Shown here piece by piece: positions 45,590-55,580 of a DNA stretch of 64,000 bases. Source of the stretch: Sulfurospirillaceae bacterium (GTDB lineage: Bacteria > Campylobacterota > Campylobacteria > Campylobacterales > Sulfurospirillaceae); the NCBI GenBank assembly GCA_028684065.1, contig JAQUGO010000002.1, forward strand, positions 310,001 through 374,000. Reading direction: 5' to 3'. Made by a program: the position numbers and the translations under genes. The notes below the pieces were generated by a model. The model ran no database searches and was not told the origin of the DNA. It saw nothing but the letters and a program-made list of their open reading frames with translations. Within the stretch, counting starts at the first letter, position 1. Each line of letters opens with the position of its first letter.

Positions 45590-46012
45590 CTAATAGTATT
45601 TGAATTTGACGGCTTTACCTTTGGCTTCTAACCCGCCACCTGTGCCCTTCCAGTCATTTTCAACTTTTTTATATTGCACATAAATAACCGCATTAGCGCC
45701 CAATCTTGCCGCCTCTTCTTTCAGTTTTACATTGACTGCTTCTTTGCTAGGCGTCAAGAAAAAAAGTACGCCCGAAGATGTTTTCACCGAAATATCCTGC
45801 ACCAAAGTATAGGGCCTATCTAAATCTAATTCACTGATAACGACATTTTCTGGCAAAATTTTAGCTTTCTCAACTACAATAGTAGGTGTCGTTTTAGTTT
45901 GGTTAGTTTGGCTCCAAAACTGCCAAGAACACCCTGAAAATAAAAACAACACACCCACTAAACTTACATGTAAAGCTTTAGATAACATCATTTCTCCTAT
46001 TTTAATTTTCAA
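45590..46012 (-). CDS. Putative lipoprotein
   Basis: Signal peptide with lipobox LFSGC (VGVLFLFSGCSW). Confidence 0.75.
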   Translation of the reverse strand: MKIKIGEMMLSKALHVSLVGVLFLFSGCSWQFWSQTNQTKTTPTIVVEKAKILPENVVISELDLDRPYTLVQDISVKTSSGVLFFLTPSKEAVNVKLKEEAARLGANAVIYVQYKKVENDWKGTGGGLEAKGKAVKFKYY

Positions 46013-46197
46013 TACGTTTTTAGAGCTACACTCTAAAAACTACGTTAACGCTGAGTTTTTTTCAGCAGAAGGCTCACGCACTTTTGGTGCTTTATTTCTT
46101 GCAAAATTTGTTTTTTAAAAGTCTAATGTATATTATGGCAAAAACACCTTTATAGCTCGCTAAGCCAATAGCGCCTATAATTCTCTCATCGCTATAA

Positions 46198-46629
46198 GTG
46201 TTCAAGGAGTTTTTTATGGGAAAGATTGAATCATTACTCTCAAAATTTCACAGCACCGACATCGCAGTGCTTTTGTTACGTCTAGCCGTTGGCTGTTTGA
46301 TGCTTTTTCATGGGTTTTATAAATTACAACAAGGTATTGGCGGTATTGAAAGACTTGTTAGCAATGCACATTTACCGCAATTTTTGGCCTATGGTGTTTT
46401 TATCGGCGAGCTTATTATTCCTGTTTTCCTGATTTTAGGACTTTGGACACGCGCCTCAGCATTGGTTTTAGCATTAACTATGATGAGTGCTATCTATCTG
46501 GCTTTTGGCTCAAAACTTTTGGCACTCAACACGCAAGGTGGACTTGCGATAGAACTTCCACTACTTTTTTTAGTCGGCTCTTTAGTCTTGATTTTTACCG
46601 GTGGAGGAAAATGGAGCGTGATACGCTAA
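46198..46629 (+). CDS. DoxX family membrane protein
   Basis: LLRLAVGCLMLFHGFYKLQQGI, 4 TM. Confidence 0.9.
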   Translation: MFKEFFMGKIESLLSKFHSTDIAVLLLRLAVGCLMLFHGFYKLQQGIGGIERLVSNAHLPQFLAYGVFIGELIIPVFLILGLWTRASALVLALTMMSAIYLAFGSKLLALNTQGGLAIELPLLFLVGSLVLIFTGGGKWSVIR

Positions 46630-46652
46630 ATCATGCCCACAAAGGAGAATGA

Positions 46653-47195
46653 ATGAACGAAATTATCATCTCTATCGCAAAACAGAGTATTCATGATGCA
46701 TTCAAGCATATCCAAAGTATTGATAAACTAGCACTTTTAAAACAGTACCCACACTTCCAGACATTAGGAGCTACCTTTGTCACACTTACGCTAGATGGAA
46801 ATCTCCGAGGCTGTATCGGATCACTGATTGCACATCAGCCACTCTTAGACGATTTGATTGCCAACGCTAAAGCCGCCGCTTTTGAAGACCCCCGTTTTTA
46901 TCCACTCAGCCAAGAAGAGTTTGAAAGAGTGCACATCGAAGTCTCACTGCTCAGTGTGCCTGAGCCTGTTTTATACGATAGTGTTGAGGATTTAAAAACA
47001 AAAATAACACCTCGTACAGATGGTATTATTTTGCAAAAAGGAAGTCGTAAAGCAACCTTTTTACCACAAGTCTGGGAGCAATTACCAAGTTTTGAACTCT
47101 TTTTTTCCCATCTTTGTCAAAAAGCTGGTTTAGCGTCACATTGTTTGGAAATGCATCCTGAAATTTGGCGATACACCGTTGAGAAAATAGACTAA
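46653..47195 (+). CDS. amrA: AmmeMemoRadiSam system protein A (AMMECR1 domain)
   Basis: FVTLTLDGNLRGCIGSLIAHQPLLDDLIANAKAAAFEDPRF signature. Confidence 0.93.
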   Translation: MNEIIISIAKQSIHDAFKHIQSIDKLALLKQYPHFQTLGATFVTLTLDGNLRGCIGSLIAHQPLLDDLIANAKAAAFEDPRFYPLSQEEFERVHIEVSLLSVPEPVLYDSVEDLKTKITPRTDGIILQKGSRKATFLPQVWEQLPSFELFFSHLCQKAGLASHCLEMHPEIWRYTVEKID

Positions 47196-48187
47196 TGAAC
47201 TACTTTACACCTAAAGACGATAAGCTGGTTTGTCTTTTATGCGGTCATTATTGCACCTTAAAAGAGGGACAAAAAGGGCTTTGTGGTGTCAATCAAAATA
47301 TCGCTGGTACAGTGAAAAATATGGTCTATGGCCGTCCCAGTGCTCTGCATGTAGACCCAATTGAAAAAAAACCACTGTACCATTTTTTACCCTCATCCAA
47401 AGCTTTTTCTATGGGTACGATTGGGTGTAATTTCAAATGTCCTTTTTGCCAGAATTGGAGCCTTTCGCAAGAAAAATCATTGCCAGACACAGACTATTTT
47501 TCACCTGAACGCATTGTTGAACTTGCCAAAAAGAATGACTGCCAATCCATCGCTTTTACCTATAATGAGCCCACTATTTTTTACCCCTATGCGAAAGATA
47601 TTGCCCTTTTAGCCCACCGCGAGGGCATTAAAAACATCTATGTTACCAATGGCTTTGAATCCAGCGAAGTCATAGACGATATGGTAGGAATTATTGATGC
47701 GGTCAATGTAGATTTAAAATCATTTAGTCACAACTACTACCAAAAAGAATTAGGCGGCAATCTTGAACTTATTCTTGAAAACATCAAGCATTTTAAGCGT
47801 AACCACATTTGGATGGAGATTACAACACTTATCATACCTACTAAAAATGATAGCGATGAGGAATTGCGTCACATGGCAGCATTTATCGCTCAGGAGATTG
47901 GACGAAATACCCCTTGGCATTTGAGTGCCTTTCACCCAGACTTCAAAGAAACAGCACTTCCATCCACGTCCGTCCAGACACTTCAAAGAGCGTATGCTAT
48001 CGCCAAAGAAGCAGGGCTTCATCATGTCTATCTAGGCAATGTCCACCTTGAAAATGATACACGATGTGCGACATGTAATGAAATTTTGATTCAAAGAAGC
48101 CATTTCAGTGTAATTCAAAACAGGCTTATCAAAGGGTGTTGCCCTAAATGCCTTAACCCATTAGAAGGAATATTTGATGCAAATTAG
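47195..48187 (+). CDS. amrS: AmmeMemoRadiSam system radical SAM enzyme
   Basis: CLLCGHYCTLKEGQKGLCGVN, radical SAM IGCNFKCPFCQNW, FTYNEPTIF. Confidence 0.94.
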   Translation: MNYFTPKDDKLVCLLCGHYCTLKEGQKGLCGVNQNIAGTVKNMVYGRPSALHVDPIEKKPLYHFLPSSKAFSMGTIGCNFKCPFCQNWSLSQEKSLPDTDYFSPERIVELAKKNDCQSIAFTYNEPTIFYPYAKDIALLAHREGIKNIYVTNGFESSEVIDDMVGIIDAVNVDLKSFSHNYYQKELGGNLELILENIKHFKRNHIWMEITTLIIPTKNDSDEELRHMAAFIAQEIGRNTPWHLSAFHPDFKETALPSTSVQTLQRAYAIAKEAGLHHVYLGNVHLENDTRCATCNEILIQRSHFSVIQNRLIKGCCPKCLNPLEGIFDAN

Positions 48188-48977
48188 ACAAAGTGCTGTT
48201 GCAGGCACGTTTTATCCAAGTGATTGTGCAGAGATTCAACACTATATTGCACATTTTACAGAAACGATGCCCAATACAACATGCCACGACATACCCCAAG
48301 CTCTCATAGTGCCACATGCAGGGTATATTTACAGCGGTTTTACGGCCAATATGGCCTACCATTTAGCGGCCTCTAAACGTAACGATATTAGCCGAGTAGT
48401 TGTTATCGGTCCAAGTCATCGCACCTACCTTGAAGGTGCTTCCATTGCCTTGTATAATGCATTTCAAACACCGTGTGGCACTATTACTATTGACTTAGAT
48501 TTTAGCCTTGAACTCAAAAAACGCTTTGATTTTCTCCAGTTTGTTCCAGAAGCCCATAGCGAACACTCAACCGAAGTGCAAATGCCTTTTATTCAGCATT
48601 ACTTTCCTCAAGCCAGCGTTATTGAACTTGTCTATGGGAAAATGAGTTCCGAAAAACTTTCCAGCCTTATTGATGTTCTTTTAAAAGAAGAGGGCACATT
48701 GGTGGTTATCAGCACCGACTTGAGCCATTTTTTTACACAAAGAGAGGCAATGATGCTTGATAATGTTTGTATTAAAGCCATTGATGCTCGTAATCTTAAC
48801 GCACTTGATGAGTGCGAAGCGTGTGGAATCACGGGAGTAAAAGCCTTAGTTCAGTCAGCATTGACGCACAACCTACAGCCACACTTTTTAGACTATCGTA
48901 CCAGTTATGAGCGGAGTCACGATGCTAGCAATGTTGTCGGTTATACGGCATTCGCATTAACCCGTGAGAGTGTGTGA
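48174..48977 (+). CDS. amrB: AmmeMemoRadiSam system protein B (Memo family)
   Basis: RQSAVAGTFYPSD, VPHAGYIYSG, HSTEVQMPFIQHYF, STDLSHF. Confidence 0.94.
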   Translation: MMQIRQSAVAGTFYPSDCAEIQHYIAHFTETMPNTTCHDIPQALIVPHAGYIYSGFTANMAYHLAASKRNDISRVVVIGPSHRTYLEGASIALYNAFQTPCGTITIDLDFSLELKKRFDFLQFVPEAHSEHSTEVQMPFIQHYFPQASVIELVYGKMSSEKLSSLIDVLLKEEGTLVVISTDLSHFFTQREAMMLDNVCIKAIDARNLNALDECEACGITGVKALVQSALTHNLQPHFLDYRTSYERSHDASNVVGYTAFALTRESV

Positions 48978-49007
48978 GAATCAAAAACAAACTAAAAAAG
49001 GAAATCT

Positions 49008-49616
49008 ATGAAAAAAGACTATTTTACGGAAAAATCAAAACTGTATGAAAAAGAAGCCGCACGTACCAATAATGTCAAAAATATTGGTGAATCTATTGTA
49101 GAAAAACGCATGTATGATAAAACCACTACCCATATTATGGATTTTGGTTCAGGTACAGGGCTTTTGACCGAACAAATCGCTCCACATGTGCGTAAAATTA
49201 CAACGGTCGATATTTCGCCTTCGATGAATGAACAACTTCGCGCTAAAGCCAACAGCCTTACATGTGAGCTTTCGATGCTTGAGCTTGACCTCACCACGGC
49301 CGAACTAGATGAAACATTTGATGGCATTATCTCTTCCATGACCATTCATCATGTGGAAGATGTACAAGCCCTTTTTCACAAATTTTACCGCTTACTCAAC
49401 AATGGAGGAACTATCGCACTTGCAGATTTAGACAAAGAAGATGGCACGTTTCACACTGAAGATATGGGCGTTTTTCATTTTGGATTTGACCAAGAAGAGT
49501 TTGCTACTTTGGCAAAAAATGCAGGCTTTAAAGATGTGAATATTGGGATCGTCAGTGTGGCTAAAAAACCTTATGGAGATTATCCTATTTTTTTATTGAC
49601 GGGAACAAAACGCTAA
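49008..49616 (+). CDS. Class I SAM-dependent methyltransferase
   Basis: IMDFGSGTGLLTEQIAPHVRKITTVDIS. Confidence 0.88.
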   Translation: MKKDYFTEKSKLYEKEAARTNNVKNIGESIVEKRMYDKTTTHIMDFGSGTGLLTEQIAPHVRKITTVDISPSMNEQLRAKANSLTCELSMLELDLTTAELDETFDGIISSMTIHHVEDVQALFHKFYRLLNNGGTIALADLDKEDGTFHTEDMGVFHFGFDQEEFATLAKNAGFKDVNIGIVSVAKKPYGDYPIFLLTGTKR

Positions 49617-49647
49617 TCGTTTATAAGTATGCCAAAATGATGGCGTT

Positions 49648-51000
49648 TTAAGAACCCATACCATTTAATTGATTGGCAACATGCTTTGCATGGTTATCTG
49701 TCATTCCAACGATATAATCGACTACTCGTTGGTACATCATGTATAAGTTACTTGATTTTTCAGGTTTATCGTTACCCATTAATTCTAAGGCACGCTTATT
49801 TCTAAAAGATAGTTTTGTTTCATTCTCTTTTATGTACAACTCATAAGTTGCACGTATCAAGTTATCAAGCAGTGTTTCAATGATATTATAAGCCCCTAAT
49901 TCGAGTTCAATTTTTCTTTTTTCATTAAATATCTTTCGACTTCCCAATTCTTTTGCCTCTTTGATTCCCGCCTTAAGTTGTTCGTTTGTAAATTTATCAA
50001 TCAAATCTTTTGGCTGACTTTCACCCATAATTGCATCATAATTTTTTTCAAAAACTTCCATGGTATGCATCGCTAAATGATTCATTGATATAGCTACCAA
50101 TTTAGATACTTTTTGAATATCTTTATAGTGCGTATCATCATAGGTCTCTTGCGTTATTTTTTCACCACAAATTAAATTAAACGTTTTTTTCATATCTTCA
50201 AACGTAATAATATTGAGTTCAAAGGCATCTTGTAAATCTAATAATCCATAACAAATATCATCAGAAGCTTCCATCAAATAAGAGAGAGGATGCCTTCTAA
50301 ACGAACCATCACCTTTAGTTAGACCAAGTTCCTCAAATAAAATTTTAAAAAACTCTTTTTCACTTTGAAAATAATTAAATTTTGATTTGCCAATACTTTT
50401 ACAATGATCTGAAGCATACGGATACTTTATCAACGTTCCTAAGGTTGAGAATGTAAGGTGCATACCGCCACTAAATAAATTATTTTCTAATTGACTGACT
50501 ATTCTAAAACTTTGGGCATTACCATCAATGTTTTGAAAATCTTCTCTTTCCTTTTCCGTTAATTCTTTTAAAAAATTCTCTTGCGCATTTTTTGCAAACC
50601 ACTCTTTAATGACTTCTTCACCTGCATGTCCAAAGGGTGGATTACCTATATCGTGCGCTAAACATGCTGTTTGAATAATATAAGCAACATCATAGGGGTT
50701 AATGGTATCGTCATATCCATTTTTTAAAAATTCCCCAGCTTTTAACCCTAAACTTCTGCCAACACTCGCAACCTCTAAACTATGCGTAAGCCTATTATGA
50801 ACATGGTCATTTTTTGATAAAGGGTGAACTTGTGTTTTTTTGGAGAGTCGTCTAAATGAATTGGAAAAGATTAAGCGATCATAGTCCTTGTGAAAACTAC
50901 TTCGGTAATATTCTTGGTTACTATCTTCTTCTATTTTACTAGGGCTGTAGTATCTTTTTTTTGATAATAAATTTTTCCACATATTTATGGCATCCTTCAT
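49648..51000 (-). CDS. dgt: dGTP triphosphohydrolase (HD domain)
   Basis: [49 protein letters not shown]. Confidence 0.94.
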   Translation of the reverse strand: MKDAINMWKNLLSKKRYYSPSKIEEDSNQEYYRSSFHKDYDRLIFSNSFRRLSKKTQVHPLSKNDHVHNRLTHSLEVASVGRSLGLKAGEFLKNGYDDTINPYDVAYIIQTACLAHDIGNPPFGHAGEEVIKEWFAKNAQENFLKELTEKEREDFQNIDGNAQSFRIVSQLENNLFSGGMHLTFSTLGTLIKYPYASDHCKSIGKSKFNYFQSEKEFFKILFEELGLTKGDGSFRRHPLSYLMEASDDICYGLLDLQDAFELNIITFEDMKKTFNLICGEKITQETYDDTHYKDIQKVSKLVAISMNHLAMHTMEVFEKNYDAIMGESQPKDLIDKFTNEQLKAGIKEAKELGSRKIFNEKRKIELELGAYNIIETLLDNLIRATYELYIKENETKLSFRNKRALELMGNDKPEKSSNLYMMYQRVVDYIVGMTDNHAKHVANQLNGMGS

Positions 51001-51057
51001 AAAATAGATTTATCTCTCAGTATAAAAATAGACCTCAATGCATAATGATAATACCAT

Positions 51058-51624
51058 TTACCTCTTCCCCTCAATATGCTCAATCAACTCTTCAATCACA
51101 TCCACATAATCTTGCTCATTTCCACTCGCTTTTGCGGCTAAGATGGCCCCTTCGACTGTAGAGGTGATGAATAGGGCAAGTTTTCGTGTATTACACGGTT
51201 GCATCTCTTTAGCTTCAATGGCTTTATCTAAAATAGCTTTCACATTCGTCCGGAAGTCTTCATAAATCGCCTTCATTAGAGTATTAAAATCTTCATCGAT
51301 ATTGGACATCTCTTGCACTATGTTAGCGATGGGACATCCACGTTTAAAATCTCTTACGGAAGTATCACGTAAACGTGTGTAAAACTCTTCAAGAAAACCA
51401 TCAGTATACGTTTCAATATAACGGTATTTTTCAGCATTTTTTTGCAGTATTGTCTCTTCAATGGCGGCAAGTGCCATCTCTTTTTTATTGGCAAAGTAAT
51501 GGTACATTGAGCCTTTGTGCACACATGCTTTGGCTAAGATATCCGTAAGCGATGCTCCTTGATAGCCATGCGAATAGACTTCATCAAAAGTTGCACGGAT
51601 AAGCTTGTCGCGTGTGGTTTCCAT
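51058..51624 (-). CDS. TetR/AcrR-family regulator
   Basis: TRDKLIRATFDEVYSHGYQGASLTDILAKACVHKGSMYHYFANKKEM HTH. Confidence 0.93.
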   Translation of the reverse strand: METTRDKLIRATFDEVYSHGYQGASLTDILAKACVHKGSMYHYFANKKEMALAAIEETILQKNAEKYRYIETYTDGFLEEFYTRLRDTSVRDFKRGCPIANIVQEMSNIDEDFNTLMKAIYEDFRTNVKAILDKAIEAKEMQPCNTRKLALFITSTVEGAILAAKASGNEQDYVDVIEELIEHIEGKR

Positions 51625-51673
51625 CTCTTTTTCCTTTTGTCATTGTTTGGATTATAGCATAATTTTACACCAC

Positions 51674-51723
51674 TTGACTAATCAGTCAATTTTGGTTAAA
51701 CTTCTACTTGACCAAACAGTCAA
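51674..51723. promoter_or_regulatory. Twin TetR-type operators in the divergent promoter region
   Basis: TTGACTaatcAGTCAA (51674-51689) and TTGACCaaacAGTCAA (51708-51723). Confidence 0.7.
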
Positions 51724-51738
51724 GCCTTTGAAGGAGAT

Positions 51739-52302
51739 TTGATGAAACGCGCTCTTATCGTTATTGATGTACAAAATGAATACTTTAGTGGTGGTGCTTT
51801 ACCAATCACTTATCCACCAAACAGTTTTGAACATATCAAAAGCGCTATAGATGAGGCGCAAAGAGCAGGTATCCTAATCGTTTTAGTGCAACACACGAGC
51901 CTCAAAGAAAATGCAGGTGCATTTGTACGAGGAAGTAAGACGTGGGAATTTCACGATGAGATTAAAAAGGTTACACCCGATCTCTATATCGAAAAGCACC
52001 ATGCAAGCTCTTTTGTAGGAACCGATTTACATTGGAGGCTACGAAACCTTGGCATTGACACGGTTACCATTGTAGGGTATATGACCCAAAACTGTTGTGA
52101 TGCTACGGCACGTGAAGCTTCACAATTAGGGTTTTCTGTTGAATTTTTAAGTGATGCCAATGGCACATTGGCATTTGAAAACAATGCAGGAAACGTGAGT
52201 GCAGAAGAATTACATAGAGCATTTTTAGTTGCTCAGGCATTTGGATTTAGTCGCGTTTTAACGCTTGAAGAATGGATACAAACTCTTAAAAAGGATAGAT
52301 AA
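51739..52302 (+). CDS. Isochorismatase-family cysteine hydrolase
   Basis: ALIVIDVQNEYFSGGALPI, VGYMTQNCCDATAREASQLG; translational overlap with the next gene. Confidence 0.92.
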   Translation: MMKRALIVIDVQNEYFSGGALPITYPPNSFEHIKSAIDEAQRAGILIVLVQHTSLKENAGAFVRGSKTWEFHDEIKKVTPDLYIEKHHASSFVGTDLHWRLRNLGIDTVTIVGYMTQNCCDATAREASQLGFSVEFLSDANGTLAFENNAGNVSAEELHRAFLVAQAFGFSRVLTLEEWIQTLKKDR

Positions 52303-52835
52303 TGCCACTGATTAACACTGTCAAACCAGAAGATGCTACAGGGGAACTTGAAGAACTCTACACGCAAATCAAAGCGTTTAGAGGACATGTCAGTAACTCT
52401 GCTCAAATTTTTAGCTCTTCACCTGAGCTTTTAAAACAACAAATGTCATTTATCGGCCATTATCTCAATCACAAAGGCCTATCAATGGCACTTTTGGCAA
52501 GTATCAGAATACTCATATCGGATACCAACAACTGTTCGTATTGTGTAGATTTTAATGCTTCTATGTTGATGAATCTTCTCAATTGGACACCAAAAGAAGT
52601 TGAAGCATTGCGCAAAAATCCGATGAATGCCAATCTAAGTGACAAAGAAAAAGGTATGCTCATTTTTGTACTTAAAGCCGTACGTACTCCACACGATGTC
52701 AATGCAGAAGACATCAAACATTTGCATGCCCTAGGATATGATGATAGTGAGATTCTTGATGCAACCAACCACGGGGCTCGCATGCTTGCTGTCGATATTA
52801 TCTTTGATGCGTTTAAAATAGAAAAAGATTTTTAA
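52302..52835 (+). CDS. AhpD-like carboxymuconolactone decarboxylase family protein
   Basis: NNCSYCVDFNASML CxxC motif, CMD fold signatures. Confidence 0.88.
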   Translation: MPLINTVKPEDATGELEELYTQIKAFRGHVSNSAQIFSSSPELLKQQMSFIGHYLNHKGLSMALLASIRILISDTNNCSYCVDFNASMLMNLLNWTPKEVEALRKNPMNANLSDKEKGMLIFVLKAVRTPHDVNAEDIKHLHALGYDDSEILDATNHGARMLAVDIIFDAFKIEKDF

Positions 52836-52840
52836 CACGG

Positions 52841-52868
52841 TGCAACCCTTTACATGTAAAGGGTTGCA
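52841..52868. terminator. Perfect 28-bp palindrome, probable terminator, centred on TTACATGTAA
   Basis: TGCAACCCTTTACATGTAAAGGGTTGCA 6 bp after the CMD stop codon. Confidence 0.65.
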
Positions 52869-52944
52869 TGAACATTTTTAATTCTTTGGTTTCATCTAAA
52901 TACAGTTAAGCTATAGTATAATCACACAATTTTATTAAGGCTTA

Positions 52945-54534
52945 TTGCGTATGATTCATAACGAAATTTTTTATCTTTTTTCCATTATTTCTGTCGGCTA
53001 TATCTTTGGAAATATCAAAATACGTGGTTTTTCACTTGATGTAACAGCGATGCTCATTGTTGCACTCATCGCTGGGCATTATGGTATGGTTATCTCTGAG
53101 GATTTTAAATTTTTTGGACTGGCTATTTTTATCTATGCGGTTGGACTACAATCTGGACCTGGTTTTTTTGACACCATTAAAAACGAAGGGGTTAAACTCA
53201 ATATTATTGCCTTCGCACTTCTTCTGCTTATTTTTATTTTAGTCTATAGTATCGGTTATAGCTTTGCTCTACCATCGACCATTATCGAAGGTATTTTTAC
53301 AGGTTCGTTAACTTCTGTCCCTGCGCTTGCGGCTGCACTTGAGATTAAAGATGACCCGACTATCTCGGTTATCTTTGGTGTTGTTTACCCCTTTTGTATT
53401 GTAGCAACAGTGCTTTTTATACGTATTTTACCGATGCTCTTTCATGTGGACATGGAAAAAGAAATTGAAGAGTATGAATCTACCCAAAAGATACGCTATC
53501 CTGATATTTTTACGAAAAATTTTCGCATCAGTAATGAGAACTTTAGAGAGGGCGAAATCAAAAAATCGCAAATCGAAGGGATGACTTCCACCGTCATTGA
53601 ACGCATCCAATCAAGTGAAACAATAGACCATGAAGCCGATGATGCCATTTTGCGATTTGATGATATTATTCGCGTTTCAGGGACAGAAGAGCAACTGGCC
53701 AATCTAAGCATTATTTTAGGTCACGAGATTAGCGAAGAACATACGTTTCAAGATAATATGAAAGTTTTTAGATTACTGACGACCTCCAAAGAGATTGTTG
53801 GTAAAAAAATTGGTACCATTAAAGAACTTACCTCTTTACGAGCACTCATCACTAAAGTTAGACGTGCAGGTATTGATATTCCAGCATATCCAAGTTTAAC
53901 CCTAAGACTTGGCGATAAACTTTACGTAGTGGCTCCTGAGATTTACAGTGAGAAAGTGATTAAACTTATTGGAAATGACCTTTTAAAATACCCCGCTGCA
54001 GATTTTCTACCTATTTCTTTGGGAGTTGTTTTTGGCATCATCGTCGGAAGCATTCCTTTTACAATTCCAGGGGTAGGCATCATTAAATTAAGCTTTGTAG
54101 GTGGTATTCTTATCACAGCACTTATTTTGGGAAGACTTGGCAGAGTTGGGCCTATCGTATGGAACCTTTCACCACACTCAACCACACTGCTTAAAACACT
54201 TGGACAGCTTATTTTCATGGCAACGATTGGAACCAATGCAGGCAAATATCTTGTGGCATCGCTTCAAACGCATGGCTTTTTACCTGTTTGGATTGCTCTT
54301 TTTGCACTGATTCTTTCGCTTGCATTTGTTGCACTCATTTGTCGAAGACTTCTTAAAATGAATTTTCTCAATATCTTAGGTTTGCTTTCAGGTGCTATGA
54401 CTTCCACGCCTTCACTGACAATGGCTAACAACATTACCAAAACGGACTATCCTTCCATCGCTTATGCGGCAGTCTATCCCCTAGGACTTGTTATCGTCAT
54501 CGTACTAGCACAAATGGGCATAAAGATAATGTAA
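52945..54534 (+). CDS. YidE/YbjL/AspT-like putative transporter with TrkA-C domains
   Basis: Duplicated membrane domain (YAVGLQSGPGFF; MATIGTNAGK) flanking RCK_C/TrkA-C-like region. Confidence 0.85.
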   Translation: MRMIHNEIFYLFSIISVGYIFGNIKIRGFSLDVTAMLIVALIAGHYGMVISEDFKFFGLAIFIYAVGLQSGPGFFDTIKNEGVKLNIIAFALLLLIFILVYSIGYSFALPSTIIEGIFTGSLTSVPALAAALEIKDDPTISVIFGVVYPFCIVATVLFIRILPMLFHVDMEKEIEEYESTQKIRYPDIFTKNFRISNENFREGEIKKSQIEGMTSTVIERIQSSETIDHEADDAILRFDDIIRVSGTEEQLANLSIILGHEISEEHTFQDNMKVFRLLTTSKEIVGKKIGTIKELTSLRALITKVRRAGIDIPAYPSLTLRLGDKLYVVAPEIYSEKVIKLIGNDLLKYPAADFLPISLGVVFGIIVGSIPFTIPGVGIIKLSFVGGILITALILGRLGRVGPIVWNLSPHSTTLLKTLGQLIFMATIGTNAGKYLVASLQTHGFLPVWIALFALILSLAFVALICRRLLKMNFLNILGLLSGAMTSTPSLTMANNITKTDYPSIAYAAVYPLGLVIVIVLAQMGIKIM

Positions 54535-54536
54535 CC

Positions 54537-55013
54537 ATGCATATGACTATTCTAACGCATAACGAGTGGTTGGATAGTTATATACTTAACAAAGAATTCT
54601 CTTTAAAAGCAGGTATTTCTTCCAATGCCTATCGGTATTGGAAAGATGGGGAAGCTGCAAAATTTGACGATGCGCGGGTCGTATTTCTTAAAAAAGAGAA
54701 CATCCTACCAAAATATCAAGCCATTGCTCAAACATGTACCAACCTTGCAGGAATGGTACAATCTCAAGCGTTTTGTAAATACACAGGTCTTGCCTCTTCC
54801 CATCTGACCCAAACCAATAACTCATGTGTTTATCACATGCTAGATATTATTGAGGTATGTGATGTTAAATTTGTTAATCTCAAAAAATTTTACGATGACT
54901 TGCAGCTTGACTACCACTATCATATTTACATTGAGAAATGCAAATATTTTGGTCCTTCACCGCTGGAAAAAAAGATTAAACTTTCTAATGGTATCTGCGT
55001 TGGATACTATTAA
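54537..55013 (+). CDS. Hypothetical protein (158 aa)
   Basis: ORF with SFSLKAGISSNAYRYW and FCKYTGLASSHLTQ helix-turn-helix-like segments; no recognised family. Confidence 0.65.
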   Translation: MHMTILTHNEWLDSYILNKEFSLKAGISSNAYRYWKDGEAAKFDDARVVFLKKENILPKYQAIAQTCTNLAGMVQSQAFCKYTGLASSHLTQTNNSCVYHMLDIIEVCDVKFVNLKKFYDDLQLDYHYHIYIEKCKYFGPSPLEKKIKLSNGICVGYY

Positions 55014-55201
55014 AAAGTTTTATAAAATAATCACAATTTTTACTAAATCATAAAAAGAAAAAGAAACTACCCCTATTAACGATATTAAAAGCCTCATTTT
55101 TACCCTCAGTTGTATAGTTTCTCAGACAATGTGGACACGATTTGGTCACAGTGGAAAATAGGTGCTTTGCAAATGCTTAAAATATGGGGTTGAAAATGTA
55201 G

Positions 55202-55224
55202 TGGCGGGCAGAGGGGGATTCGAA
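55202..55224. repeat. Distal att site (copy of tRNA-Ser 3' end)
   Basis: TGGCGGGCAGAGGGGGATTCGAA identical to 59831-59853. Confidence 0.93.
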
Positions 55225-55580
55225 TTTTAATCCCTCTTTCATAAAAGCCCATAAAAGCGAAGTTTCTAGTAACTCTTTTGTACAATATTAGCTTATTTTA
55301 GCCTATAGTTATGGCACTATAGTGGCACTGTAAGGCATTTCAAAAAGCCAATAAATTATACAACACAGTGTGTTATGTTTACGGGAATGGGGTAGGTATC
55401 TCTATATTGTCAAACAAATAGCAATTCTAGTTATATAAAATTCTCTAAAAAGCCTAAAATACGAATAGCCTTTTAAAAATATACACCTCTTTCTGTTCTT
55501 TATTAGACAGCTTTTCTACATCTCTTATTATGTAGAAATTTTATCATTTTCATGCCTTAATAAATGTAGCTAAGTCATTG

